From: Tetraselmis striata
Taxonomy: Eukaryota; Chlorophyta; Chlorodendrophyceae; Chlorodendrales; Chlorodendraceae
Length of the DNA: 64,000 nt
Assembly: GCA_006384855.1 (NCBI GenBank)
Contig: VCJN01000200.1
Span: 62,001-126,000 of the forward strand
Reading direction: 5' to 3'
The notes beneath the pieces were generated by a model, which saw only the letters and a program-made list of their open reading frames with translations, was not told the origin of the DNA and searched no databases. Position numbers and translations under genes: made by a program. The first letter of the stretch is position 1; each line of letters opens with the position of its first letter. Positions 22,270 to 33,574 of the stretch are shown here, in pieces.

Positions 22270-23200
22270 ACTACAGTACTGCTACGATCTGCGCTATATA
22301 TGTAATACACTACAGATGTATATACAATGTAGTAATATATTATTATGTTAAAATGTATATTAAATTATAAGATATCGTCATATTAATTTATTATAATCCA
22401 GCGAAGCGTCGATTTTTCGGCGGTGAGCTTTATTGCCGTACGGGTACCCGTATAGTGCAGCGGATCGGGCCTATAGGTGCATGACTGAATTACTTATCTA
22501 CTGGTATGTACTGCTAAGTACTATAATCCACCCACCCACCCGCCCACCCACGGTCCTTAATTACACAGCCGTCCGATTACGATCTCACGGTTGGGAGACT
22601 ATGAGTACTGGTACTCGCTATTCGCTGCTGGTAATGGAAAAAGAAACTCTGGTACTTCAAAGCGCTGGCAATGCGAACGCTCGCTGCTGGTATTGGTACT
22701 CGCTACTCGCTGCTGGTACTGCAGGTACTGCCGGTACTGGTACTAGGACTCGCTACTCGCTGCTGGTAATGGAAAAAAAACTCTGGTACTTCAAAGCGCT
22801 GGCAATGCAAACGCTCGCTGCTGGGACTTCAAAGCGCTGGCAATGCAATTCATATTTACATGAGCTAGCAGCAGAAGGCGATATCAAGAAATCACCAAAA
22901 AAGGACAATCAGAAAGGTCCTCTACAGAGACTGAGAGGTGGAAGCCGTAACATGAGAAGACGCAGAATGGGCACGAGCCCACGCATCAGACTGTAGGCCC
23001 GATGCAATTCATGGAACTGTCGGCCAGTGCTATATAACCCGTTCTTTTAAAATTTTCTGAAAAATCGACGCATTGCTGATACAACTGTCAAGTTACTTCA
23101 TATGTTAATATATATGCCTGTATTATATATCTATATTGGGACATTATAATATAAGGTTTTTATATAATATAGTGATAGAATATGTATGATACAAAGACGA
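22270..23200. repeat. Two AT-rich blocks around a TACTCGCTGCTGG minisatellite
   Basis: Very AT-rich DNA at about 22290-22400 and 23050-23190 flanks a tandem repeat (about 22590-22850) built of TACTCGCTGCTGGTA and TACTTCAAAGCGCTGGCAA units. Both AT-rich blocks carry a GCGTCGATTTTTC word in opposite orientation, which suggests the ends of an inserted element. A 27-bp word at about 22857-22883 is shared with 12190-12215. Confidence 0.45.
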
Positions 23201-23579
23201 CTCGCGCGGAGCGCGAGGCGCCCAGGCGCGGCGCCGGACTTGTTTATTTTAGAAAGCGGCTGCGCCTACCTGACGCACACTCGCCACACAGTACCGTAGC
23301 TGCTCGTCCCCCAGCACCCTTCATCATGGTTCCCAATTGTCCGATGAGGGTGTCGTCTCGCTGTATTTTACCTCGTTTGTACCCGACGCGACGCGTGCGC
23401 AAATGTTGAACCCAGTACCATAGCACCCCCACCCCCCCCCCCCCCGCCTCCCCCTTATGGGATCCGACATGGGCACTGGCGTTTAGAACGCCCCCGTCGA
23501 CGGTCCATGCCATACTCCCACGAGCCGGGGACTGGAGTCCACCCTGAAAGGTACAGTGAGTCGGCGGGTGAGTGACTTG

Positions 23580-24230
23580 ACTGCTTAGAGGATTAAAATT
23601 TCACAGCCGTTGACCGCCCCGTGCTGCGTTTGATGATGCTTTTTGATGTTGCTCCTGCAGCTGAGGACAAGGCAATGATGCCAGCGCTGTCTTCGACGAA
23701 TGTTGGCCGCGCGACACTCAGATTCCTTCGGCTAGCTCGAGGTTTGCGAGGTGACGCCGCACTGGGAAGCCACAGGTAAGTCGCGTTTGTTTTCCCACTT
23801 GTTCGATTACACAGCCACCGCCGCCGCGACAAGCAATCAACACGCATACTGACTTTCGCAATTGACGTCGACGAGCGCAGTAGCCCGGAGCCCCCGGCCA
23901 AGAAGGCCGAGCAGCCCGCCAAGCCGGCGGCTGGGGGGCCGGGGTGGTGCCGGGGCTAGGGCGGGCGGTGGGGCGCTCGGGTCGCGGGCCGCCGTAGCCG
24001 CTGCCGCCACCCGCGAGCACCATGCCGGCCTCCGAGGCGGTCCCGGTCAAAACCGGATGTAAATAATTTATTCCGCCCGCCCACTGCCGCGCGCCTTGCC
24101 GCCCACTGCCGCGCGCCCGCTCACTGGTTGTGCCGCGCACTATATCGCGGATTAGGCCAGAGCGCAGCGAGATTGTCGGGCTTCCAAGGGCAGATGCAAC
24201 CGTAGTTCACGGCAGATATAGCGTCGCAAT
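23580..24230 (-). other. Unassigned minus-strand frames
   Basis: A minus-strand exon-like frame (about 23772-23593) follows a TTCCCAG acceptor and ends at a TAA. Upstream is a proline/alanine-rich tract. No motif is recognised and no second copy exists in the window. Confidence 0.3.
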
Positions 24231-24539
24231 GACGTGTGGTATGCGCCTGATGCAGTTTATTACGAGTGCATCACGGAATTACTACAGACAAGTGTCATAC
24301 TACTGATAAGATTACGGGATGGGTACAGGGTATTACGGTGTAATTACGATGCTAGGCGGGAGCCTAGTGTTCCGGCATGGGTCTACCTGCGCCAAGGGGC
24401 CGTAAGTGCTACGCTATCCATGGTTCCGGGCAACGGCCACCAACTGCCGGTTGTACATGCGGCACCAGTACGAACTACAACGGTGAAGTACCGCGTCGAG
24501 GTCGCAAGTTGTACGACATCATGGGCTGATTCGATGCGC

Positions 24540-25602
24540 CCGTACATGACACGGGTGCTGGGTCCTGACACCCTTGGCGCCCAAACCCTGGAGCTCCTAT
24601 CAGCGGCGTGGGCGCCGGCCACTGCGGCGTCGTGAGCCAGTTGTACGAAGCAATATTTCCGTTTATGCAAAGAGGAGCGGCGACAGGCCTGCCGATCCGG
24701 GACTATGGCTGCCGACCCAGGGACTATGGCACGGTACGTCACGTGGTTGGGCAACCTGGGGCGATCAAGGCCTCCAGCTTGCAGCCTTACCTATCGGTCG
24801 TCAACAACTTCTTCAAAGACCAAGGCCGGGAGCCGATGGCTCTGGGCAATCTGGTGAGCAGGGTCCGCAAGGGCCTTGCGGCGTCGCAGGTGACGCTACA
24901 CCCCGAGCTGATGCGGGCCCCATTCCCCGCCGTGTGGTGCTGAAAGCCCTGACCCTGGCAAAATTCCTACGGCTGGAATTGGGACTTACCTGGGGCACGG
25001 ACCCAAGTACCGTGGTGTGCGTGGAGCTGTTCCGCGCCAGCCTGGCAGTCGTCGTGCTTTGTCTGTTTTTCTGCCGCGGAGGGGCGAGGGTGGAGTGTCG
25101 TACGGGCGACCTCACCGTCCACCCGGACGGCGGTATCCTCCTATACCATCTTGACCGGCAAGGCTAGCGTGGCGCGGATGCATGCAAGAAGTTGCTGTGT
25201 TAGCTGCCAGCATCAGCGCATGCCAACATCGCGGAGCTGCCGCACTACTTTGATGCCGCCCAGTAGATGTTCGCCGGCGGCCGCGTGCCAGCGGCGCGAT
25301 GGGCCATCTGCCAGCGCGAGGGGCAGGCCAAATGCACGGCGGACACCCTCACCATTTGGTTGCAACTGGTGCTGACAACAACGCAAGAGCCCCCTTTCCT
25401 CCCCCCCCCCCCCCCCCCCGCGGGGTTCGCGTGGACGTCTCACTCCCTCCGGAAGGGGGCCATTACAGCCGCGTACGTGATCGGCGTGACGATGCAGAAG
25501 GTCAACTCCTTCGGCGGCTGGGCGATGGAGTCCAGCGTGGTGCTCGACTACATCGACCCAACAGTGCTGCCGTGTCCGGCAGCATGGCACCTCTTTGGCT
25601 AG
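24540..25602 (+). pseudogene. Tyrosine recombinase region of DIRS fossil 1
   Basis: The N-terminal core-binding part has IKASSLQPYLSVVNNFF. The catalytic part has HSLRKGAITAAYVIG and FGGWAMESSVVLDYIDP, the HxxR and GGW...Y landmarks of DIRS recombinases. It would integrate the DNA copy without the usual integrase. It is a fossil, broken in places. Confidence 0.8.
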
Positions 25603-25657
25603 ATGACCCCCTGAGGCAGTCAACCCGCCAGGCTGCCACGCCAAGTGGCGACATGAT

Positions 25658-25688
25658 GGCAAAAACTGCAAGCCCCTTGCTTTGCTAG
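25658..25688 (+). repeat. DIRS fossil 1, B1 repeat
   Basis: A roughly 30-bp GGCAAAAACTGCAAGCCCC-type block recurs at 25969-25997 with small differences. It adjoins A2, as expected for split direct repeats. Confidence 0.6.
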
Positions 25689-25692
25689 TGGG

Positions 25693-25888
25693 CATATTAA
25701 GAATTATAGAGGTTCGAATTGCACGGGGCTAAGTACGATGGGTGTTACCCGACGTTACAAATTCCGCCATGCGCGGCTAGAACGCTACTGCCGTGTGCCC
25801 ACGTCCATCCCTCACCCCGATATGACGCCCCGCGACGCGGCGGTGTCTCCACTTTCTGCCTTTTGTGCCAGCTTCCAGGTAGCGCAAC
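25693..25888 (+). repeat. DIRS fossil 1, A2 repeat
   Basis: This is the partner of A1 at 16257-16452 and has the same length. Confidence 0.85.
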
Positions 25889-25968
25889 CCACCCTTCCCA
25901 ACCCTTTCCTGCGTGCTTTGGGGCCTGAGCCCCTGTGCCAAACGTTGTAAGAGATCTGATACTTTTTT

Positions 25969-25997
25969 GGCAAAACTGCGACCCCCTGCTTTGCTAA
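25969..25997 (+). repeat. DIRS fossil 1, B2 repeat
   Basis: This is the outer partner of B1 and marks the right end of the element. Confidence 0.6.
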
Positions 25998-26095
25998 GCG
26001 ACCATTGTAATCATCATGTGCCGGTTGATGCTGAAGCAGTGATTTCTGACCAGGAAATATATTGATTTATTCAATTTTAAATTCTAAAAACCCAA

Positions 26096-26872
26096 TCACA
26101 CCGCCCGCCGTGAGCTAGCCACTACTTCCATTCCGCTTCGTCTGCCACGGCTTCCCGTGGTTCTCAGCGTCCGCTTCGGCCGGCTTCCACTCGTGCCCGC
26201 TGGTGCTGGGACAGCACCATCGGGGGACAAGTTGGCGGTCGACGCCTCCTCCTGTGGCCCGGGTGCTACGAGAGTGTTGGGTGCGGCGTCACGGCTCGAG
26301 CCACTATTCCTCATCAGAATCGCTAGTTCAGCCACCGTACCTTGGCTGGCAGTAGGCTTCACATGCGGTGCTGGCGCCTTCGGGCTGAAGGCGGCAGACA
26401 CGCGTGCGGAAGCCTTGGACGCCATCCGGTGAAGCAACGAGAGTGGCCCTTGTCGCTCCGGCTCTGTAGCAGGTGCGGAGCCAGCGATAGGAGTACATGG
26501 CTCTTCAGTTCGAGCCGGCGCCTTCCGCTTCTTTACCTGGAAGAAGTTCTTGGGGGAACTATCGGCTGTGGTCGCGACGAGGCACCCGCTGCTGCCGTGA
26601 ACCTGCTGTTGCTCCCCGGAGGACTAAAGCTATAGCTATATATAGCGGCGGATATCGGGCTGTAGCTCTCATCAGCAAAGCAATTCCTGATATGTAAAGC
26701 AAAGTCGCAAAGTCGCAAGTCACATCACAGCGAGAACGAAGGGGAGAAGAGCAGGTGGACTCACGTTGTAGCGTTGTCGTGCAGCATTATCTCCTTTGCG
26801 TGCTGTCATGTGGACGACTAGCCCACCCGCTTCGGAATCTGGCCGAGGCGGAAAGCCTCCCCCATATGCTTT
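26096..26872 (-). CDS. 3' exons of an unidentified gene
   Basis: Minus-strand exon 26872-26765 (or longer upstream) reads through KGDNAARQRYN to a GTGAGT donor. A 162-bp intron (26603-26764) ends at an AGCAG acceptor. The last exon, 26602-26096, continues in phase for 168 codons to a stop. The tail is basic and serine/proline-rich, with KNFFQVKKRKAP near its start and LSLLHRMASKASARV in the middle. Splice borders and phase support a real gene. I do not recognise it. Its 5' part would lie beyond the 10.8-kb transposon that begins at 27011, so that insertion may have cut it off. Confidence 0.5.
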
Positions 26873-27007
26873 TGGACGGCATCATATCAAGCGGACGACG
26901 GGTCTCATATTGAAGATGCATTACGGCTTCCCGCCGATGCCTTCCCTCCCCGTGCTTTATCATGCGACACGCTACTACCATGTACCCGCACCAAATACTT
27001 GCTATCA

Positions 27008-27010
27008 CTA
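27008..27010. other. Target duplication CTA, left
   Basis: CTA directly precedes the CACTGTGAGA terminus and recurs directly after the opposite terminus at 37843-37845. Confidence 0.6.
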
Positions 27011-27639
27011 CACTGTGAGAATGAGACGTGACATACGGGTGACGAAGCACTACAACTAGCGACTATTTTTTATCCGTGAAGGCTGCTGGTGGTGGCGGCA
27101 TGTCCATCCAGTTACGTCCGATTACATCCGGCGTTATTGCCGGCGGGCGATTAACCCTTTTTGTAATCATTGTGGTAGTCGTACTAGCGCGGTGACGCGT
27201 TACATGGCACAGACGTATAAGGTACGAGGTTGTCCGTGCAGTACCGGGTAATACACGATATATTTTTCAAGCCGGTACCGGGTATCTAGTACGAACCCGG
27301 GCACAATGACGAATCGTCCTGTGGATAACTACGACTATTAGTACATGGGAGCGCGAATCTCAGCCGTACTATTCGGCCAAAGTGGGGAATTTTGTGTACA
27401 TTATAGCTAGTACTGCTGAACGGGCCTGCCCGCCGTACGTCAAAGGTCATCAGATGGGCGGTTTGGCTGCCATGTTTTGCCAAAGAGTGCTCACGTTACA
27501 TAAATATTTGCGAGGGGGAGGGGGGGGGGCAGGCAGCGGTTTGCCGAAGAATGTCTGAATTACAATATTCGCGACAGCTGCCGTCGGGGCATGTGGCGGG
27601 GGGCGGGGGCGGGTGGCGGGGGGGGGGGGGGGGGTGCGA

Positions 27640-27670
27640 GTAGCCCCCCCCCCCCCCCCCCCCCCCCCGT
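27640..27670. repeat. Adjacent poly-G and poly-C runs
   Basis: A G run near 27619-27634 is followed by a C run near 27644-27668. Both recur in the inverted copy near 53301-53347. Confidence 0.85.
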
Positions 27671-27722
27671 CGCCCGCCGCTCCCGCCGGGGGAGTGAGGG
27701 GAGGGGGGTAAGGGGGCGGGGG

Positions 27723-28418
27723 CTACTGCTTGTTCGTGTTCTTGCGTGCCCGGGGGACCCTCCGCTTCGACGATCTCGCTGCCTCCGCCTCCGCCTCCGC
27801 CTGCGCATGCGCCTCCGACTCCGCCTCCGACTCCGCGACCGTCAGTTTCTTACCTCGGCGCTTCTTCACTGGCCTCTTCCGCTTCTTGTCATCCGTCAGT
27901 GTCTTCACCATCCCGGGAGGCTGTGCCGTCGACGACGCCGCCATGAGCTTCCTTACCTTGGCGTCGGGACGCCCCCTGTGCCTAGACGCCCACAACAAGC
28001 CACAATCGTTTCGCCTTTAAGCGGCTGAGGATGCGGCCTCCTCGGCCACCACGAGTTGCGCCGCTGGCACTGTGGAAGCCTTGGCGTTGAGGTGGGCCTT
28101 ACGGCGCTCCCGGACGAACCTGCGCGCGGCACAAGTTAGCCACGAGTGGGTGCGTGCTAATGTGGAGGGTGGAGTGTTTTGTTGCGCGCCCACCTTGTCA
28201 CGCGTTTCCTCATGTCTTTCTCGTCCTCCTCGATGCCGGCGGCGCGGACACGCGAGACAACAAGGCTCGCCGCCCACTTTTGCCCCGGGGGCGAGGTCTG
28301 CCATGGCGCCGTGAGCGGCCGAGGTGGAGAAACTAACACCCAGTCGACGACCGCCTTCCGCAGCAGTCAACGACACATCGGAGGCGAGGAGCAGCGCGCC
28401 ACTACTATTTATATGCAC
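27723..28418 (-). CDS. Element gene A: small basic protein, copy 1
   Basis: Exons at 28339-28194 and 28119-28017 flank a 74-bp GT-AG intron and join in phase 2, giving GIEEDEKDMRKRVTR followed by FVRERRKAHLNAKAS. A separate or further exon (27998-27723) encodes a strongly basic, repetitive tail with KKRKRPVKKRRGKK and EAESEAHAQAEAEA. The basic clusters suggest nuclear localisation. The same gene occurs at 29495-30184 and, inverted, at 52552-53247, with the splice sites preserved, which argues it is coding. How the last exon joins is unclear. No family is recognised, and a DNA-binding accessory role is a guess. Confidence 0.5.
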
Positions 28419-28652
28419 GTATTGTCAAGAGCTGGTCGGTGCGGCATTGTGTCGGTGTAATTTCGCAATGTTTATTGTTGAAGTAGCACGGCGTAGTGAA
28501 TACGCGGTTTCACCGAGTGAATCCGGGATAATATATGCGGTAGGGCGCGCGCATATGTGCGCGACGAATGTGCGCGCGCAGCGGTGTGCGGCGGTGTGCG
28601 GCGGTGGGCCAAGTTCTAGGGGGGGGGGGGGGGCGGGCGTGGTCCCGGTACA

Positions 28653-29343
28653 GGGCACATTTTTGAGTCAAAACGGTCCAATTCCTGGACTCAAAAATGT
28701 GCCCCCCACGTGATCGCTTAGGCTGGGATATGTACCCATTTTTCGGTCACATTTCAGGTGTAATGCAATACTATACGAGAGTACTAAAAATGGCACATCG
28801 GCGTGTTCTCTTCGCGCCCTCAGTCGCGTAAAGTACTATCCGCCTCAACTAGGTGGCGGCGCTACTTCGCGCCATTTTGCGCGCCCCAGTGGCACACCCT
28901 GTTGGAGATTCCACTCCTCGCCCCACTCCACACCATTGCACTGCACTCCGCTGTCGTTTACGTCCTTCCGGAACCGTCATGGCCGACCCTTCGTCAGCCC
29001 CGCGGGGCAGCGAAGCCACCGAGAAGCGTTAAGATGCCTCAAAGAATACAAGCGCGAGGGAGCTTGCGAGGGGTAGATGAGTGGGAAGCACAGTGGCGGC
29101 GTAGCATTTGAGGCCAGAAAAAACGGTTAGCGTGGAAGGGTAGCGACGCATCTCGTCAAAGGGCGGTGGACATGCGTGTAGTACATAGTGCAGGTTCATT
29201 TCACTGAACAGTACCTCGTACAGTGTTGGCAAGAAAAGGAAGCCAGTTTCACAGTACATTCGTACGGTGTTAGGCTGGACTCAAAATTGCACCCCCCAAA
29301 AGGGGTACAATATTGAGTTAAGGGGGGTGCAATTTTGAGTCCA
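28653..29343. mobile_element. Spacer with hairpins, possible miniature inverted-repeat element
   Basis: A perfect 17-bp inverted repeat (28653-28669 and 28688-28704) and a perfect 22-bp inverted repeat (29276-29297 and 29322-29343) share a TGGACTCAAAA...CCCCCC theme. The 28687-29343 segment therefore has similar inverted ends. It lies between the two copies of gene A and is absent from the second element copy. It may be a small non-autonomous element that inserted before or during the duplication. Confidence 0.45.
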
Positions 29344-29459
29344 GAAATGTGCCCATTTTGACTCAATAATCGCCCTTTTTCCGCGTGGTCCCCCCGCCCT
29401 CCCGCGCCCCCCCCCCCCCCCCCCCCCCGCCTCCCCCCCCGCCGCCCGCCGCGCCCGCC

Positions 29460-30410
29460 GGGGGAGTGAGGGGAGGGGGGTAAGGGGGCGGGGGCTACTG
29501 CTTGTTCTTGTTCTTGCGTGCCCGGGGGACCCTCCGCTTCGACGATCTCGCTGCCTCCGCCTCCGCCTCCGACTCCAACTCTGCGACGATCAGTTTCTTA
29601 CCTCGGCGCTTCTTCACTGGCCTCTTCCGCTTCTTGCCATCCGCCAGTGTCTTCACCACCCCGGGAGGCTGTGCCGTCGACGACGCCGCCATGAGCTTCC
29701 TTACCTTGGCGTCGGGACGCGCCCTGTGCCCAGACGCCCACAACAAGCCACAATCGTTTCGCCTTTAAGCGGCTGAGGATGCGGCCTCCTCGGCCACCAC
29801 GAGTTGCGCCGCTGGCACTGTGGAAGCCTTGGCGTTGAGGTGGGCCTTACGGCGCTCCCGGACGAACCTGCGCGCGGCACAAGTTAGCCACGAGTGGGTG
29901 CGTGCTAATGTGGAGGGTGGAGTGTTTTGTTGCGCGCCCACCTTGTCACGCGTTTCCTCATGTCTTTCTCGTCCTCCTCGATGCCGGCGGCGCGGACACG
30001 CGAGACAACAAGGCTCGCCGCCCACTTTTGCCCGGGAGACGAGGTCTGCCATTGCGCTGTGAGCGGTGAAGGGGGGGGGGGCGGCCGAGGTGGAGAAACT
30101 AACACCCAGTCGACGACCGCCTTCCGCAGCCGTCAACGACACAGCGGAGGCGAGGAGCAGCGCGCCACTACTATTTATATGCACGTATTGTCAAGAGCTA
30201 GTCGGTGCGGCATTGTGTCGGCGTAATTTCGCAATGTTTATTGTTGAAGTAGCACGGCGTAATGAATACGTGGTTTTACCGAGTGAATCCGGGATAATAT
30301 ATGCGGTAGGGCGCGCGTATTTGTGCGCGACGAATTTGCGCGGATGTGCGCAGCGTTGTGCGGCGGTGTGCGGCGGTGTGCACCGATGTGCACGAAGATG
30401 TGCACGACAT
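29460..30410 (-). repeat. Tandem duplicate of the gene A block
   Basis: This block repeats about 27680-28610 at roughly 1.78 kb distance with small differences, including a variable G run near 30070. The frames 29495-29746 and 29765-30184 are the second copy of gene A. The other element copy at 48-54 kb has this block only once, so the duplication is specific to this copy. Confidence 0.8.
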
Positions 30411-30564
30411 GTAGGGGCGGAGCGGGTGAGTGCGTGTCCGCCGCTCCACCCAGCGCCGCAAATCCCCGTGCGTGGGCACCCCCCCTCCCCCACATTAAAC
30501 CTGCCGCCATGTCAAACAATGTTAAATCCCCGAGCTCCTCGCTCATAAAGATGCGACGACGAGG

Positions 30565-32050
30565 TTGCAAGCCTACCTCGAGCGGTGGCTACAAGATGGT
30601 GGTACCTATGACCCCGTACACCTAGAGCTGTGGAGGCTTCTCGGACAAGACGCCGCGCATGCCTTGCTGAGAAGGTTCCCTAATGAGGTCCCGACGCCAT
30701 ACCCGGATCTGAACGCTCCCGGGCTGCTAGAGGTGGGTTTGTTGTCGCACATCGCACAAGACCTGGCTGGTTTCAGCGAAGGACGCTGCGGAGCGGAAGG
30801 GAGTACAAACGTCGTGGTTATCAGCATGGTGTTGAGCATGGTGTGTGCCCCTGACACCAACCGGGTCATCCTGCCCCCGGAAGACCTGGACGTTGCAGAC
30901 CAAACGCAGGTGAAGCCGTATGACGGGGAAAAGGAGGGCAAAGTCGACCCGTGGAAGCTGTGGCATTGGGCAAGGAGTGCGCTTGAGACCTGGGTCGGCA
31001 AAAAGCAGAGGCAGATGAAGAGGTGCCCCCCCCCCGCCCCCTTCAACCCCTGACTCGTGCGTCGCTTATTCTGAGCGTGTGCCTTGCAGGAAGGCCTTGT
31101 TTGCCGCCTTGCTGGAATTGCGGCGCGCTTTCGTGGCTGGTGCCGAGAAGGCGGGCGAGCTAGCACCAGGGTTTTGGTCGTGGCCGGTGATCGCGTTGTT
31201 GTTCACCCCGGCGGATGCCCCCGCTCAGATCACCCACATTGATGGGCAGGCTCCAAATCTGCAGGCCATCCTTGCATGCACGTGCCACTGCCGCCCCACT
31301 GAGGTGTACCGCGGGCCAGAAGTGAGCTTCACAGATGCCGTGAAGCACATTCGGTACCCGGTGCGCCCCCCCCCCCCCCCCCACCCACCCAGGCCGGTGG
31401 CGGGGGCGGGGGAGGGGGCGGGGACTGAGTGCCATCCATGTGTTGACATGAAAAGGGCCACGAGCATCACTGCCTCACGGAGAGGACGCTGGCGGAGACA
31501 GATCCGGGAGCTGCCGAATTCATCATGAGCCACAAGAACTTGATGCAGCCCCTGGAGGACTTGGAGCGTGGCATGGGTGTCCCCGAGGAGGACATGCCCT
31601 ACATGGAACAATACCATGGGTACATGTTGGGGTCGGACACGACGCACCGCGGGCCGGTGGGCGCCCCAGTTGAGTTGCCTAGCGGTAACCCATGTCCCAA
31701 GTGTCACGGGCGTGGCAATGTCCGCTTGTACGAGCAGGGGCACCTTCTGGGACTGCCTGGCCGCGGCCGTGCGGACGACCCTACCCAGCCAGTACACGCC
31801 GCTCATGGCAGCCTACAACGAGGCACTCTACCCACACATCAGCCCCAGGAGTGATGCTGCGGAGAATCGCAATCACGAGTTGGCGGCGCAGTATGTAGCC
31901 CACTTGGGGGATCATGCTGTGTTACCAAACCATTTGTACAGTGACGAGGACTACGCCAGCATCCATGCCAGAGCGAAGGTGCTGCGGCTTGTTGTTGAGG
32001 CTGCGGCTCCTGCTGCTGCCGCTGCCGCTGCCGCCTCCATCCCGCCGTAG
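30565..32050 (+). CDS. Element gene B: 2OG-Fe(II) dioxygenase-like protein, spliced
   Basis: Exon 1 (to 31022) begins MQAYLERWLQDGG and runs 153 codons. A 67-bp intron (31023-31089) keeps phase. Exon 2 (31090-31360) has WPVIALLF, then THIDGQAPNLQAILAC and PTEVYRGP. An intron of about 104 bp (31361-31464) precedes exon 3, which has KNLMQPLEDL and GSDTTHRGP near 31640. HID, followed about 95 residues later by THRGP, fits the HxD...H iron-binding pattern of 2-oxoglutarate/Fe(II) oxygenases. The final part (31739-32050) is in another frame, joined by a very short intron or a frameshift, and ends in an alanine run. If active it would oxidise a base, sugar or amino acid. The gene is absent from the inverted copy. 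Pattern evidence only. Confidence 0.45.
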
Positions 32051-32139
32051 ACGATCGGGTCTGGCAGCACCGCCCGTGCTTGTAAATAAGCGACAATGGA
32101 TCGCGTCATGCTCCGGTTGTACTTCTACACTTCCTCCAC

Positions 32140-32161
32140 TTTGGCGGGGGGGGGGGGGGGG
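32140..32161. repeat. Poly-G run
   Basis: A pure G run follows gene B. Its counterpart in the inverted copy is a C run near 52194-52210. Confidence 0.8.
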
Positions 32162-32399
32162 GGTCCTGTCCTTATTACTTGCATCGGTGGACGTGCTGGA
32201 TATGGAGGTCACCGGGCACATCGCGTGGTTTCGGAGCAGTTCATTCGCGCCTCCTCGTCTTGTTTGCAATGGTCGCCCTAATCCAATGCAGGGTGAGTAG
32301 CGCGACACTGTGCCCCCCCCCCCCCCCGGTTTATGTAAACAAATATCTAGCCGTGCATGCGCCGCAATCGGTACCCAATGAGCGGGGTATGTGACAGTG

Positions 32400-33530
32400 G
32401 TTTCGGAGCAGTGCAAGCATTCCGTGCGTGTGCACAAGCACGTTCGACTGGGAATGAGGCGGGGGTTGCGGATGGAGTGCATTGGCGGTGCATAGAGTAG
32501 CGTGTTGCTGGGGTTTCGGCTGCATCGGGCGCCGTATTCCCATCCATCCGGCACGGAATGTCCGGTTTTCACACATTTGTGTGTGAATATAGTGTGAATA
32601 TTACGCGTCTTTCACGCCGGGTGGATGGGCATCCGGCGTCCGACGCACCCTAATTATTTGCAGCACGCTAGTCTGTGCACCGCCAGTGCACTCCGCAAGC
32701 CCCGCCTCCATTCGCGTCGGAACCGGTAGTAAGTGTTGTTGTGTGCGCACACCGTGACAACATTACACGGTGGGAATTGCAATTAGCGGTGGATAATGTG
32801 AAGGCATCTTCGAAATCGACGGAGAATGAGGCGGTGCTGGCGGAGTGCATTGGCGGTGCATAGAATAGCGTGCTGCTGGGGTTTTGGCTGCATCGGGCGC
32901 CGTATTCCCATCAATCCGGCACGGAATGTCCGGTTTTCACACATTTGTGTGTGAATATAGTGTGAATATTACGCGTCTTTTACGCCGGGTGGATGCAATG
33001 GGCATCCGGCGTCCGATGCACCCCAATTATTTGCAGCACGCTACTCTACGCACCGCAAGTGCACTCCGCAAGCCCCGCCTCCATCCGCGTCGGAACTGGT
33101 AGTAAGTGTTGTTGTGTGCGCACATCGTGACAACATTACACGGTGGCAATTGCAATTAGCGGTGGATAATGTGAAGGCGTTCTCGAAATCGACAGAGAAT
33201 GAGGCGGTGCTGGCGGAGTGCATTGGCGGTGGATAGAGTAGCGTGTTGCTGGGGTTTTGGCTGCATCGGACGCCGTATTCCCATCAATCCGGCACGGAAT
33301 GTTCGGTTTTCACACATTTGCTTGTGAATATAGTGTGAATATTACGTACGTGTCTTTTACGCCGGGTGGATGGGCATCCGGCGTCCGATGCACCCCGAAT
33401 CTCACCAACACGCTACTCTACGCACCCCCAATGCACTCCGCCAGCCCCGCCTCTTTCCGCGCAAGTCCTACGTTCCATTGTATGTATATACATACGTACG
33501 TGTAATGCTCCGAAACCAGCCCAAATTTGA
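32400..33530. repeat. Tandem array, about 370-bp units, three copies
   Basis: Units start near 32523, 32891 and 33264 and share the words GGCACGGAATGTCCGGTTTT and GACAACATTACACGGTGG. The inverted copy of the element has five units at about 50200-51900. No unit has a convincing reading frame, so this is a satellite carried by the transposon. Confidence 0.9.
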
Positions 33531-33574
33531 TGAGTGCACAAGTGTAAATGGGGGGGGTGGAAGCGGGGCATCCA

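Larger units (their letters stand above)
16257..25997 (+). mobile_element. DIRS-order retrotransposon fossil 1 (split direct repeats)
   Basis: The element has the A1-body-B1-A2-B2 end structure of PAT/Ngaro-type members of the order. A1 is 16257-16452, B1 is about 25658-25688, A2 is 25693-25888 and B2 is about 25969-25997. Parts in order are a gag-like region (about 16555-17570), RT (about 17600-18590), RNase H (about 18600-19130), the post-RNase H domain (about 19130-19500) and tyrosine recombinase (about 24550-25600). A1 and A2 differ at roughly 15 of 196 sites, so it is fairly old. It is broken, with several breaks, and about 4.6 kb of unrelated DNA lies between the RNase H and recombinase parts. 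Confidence 0.8.
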
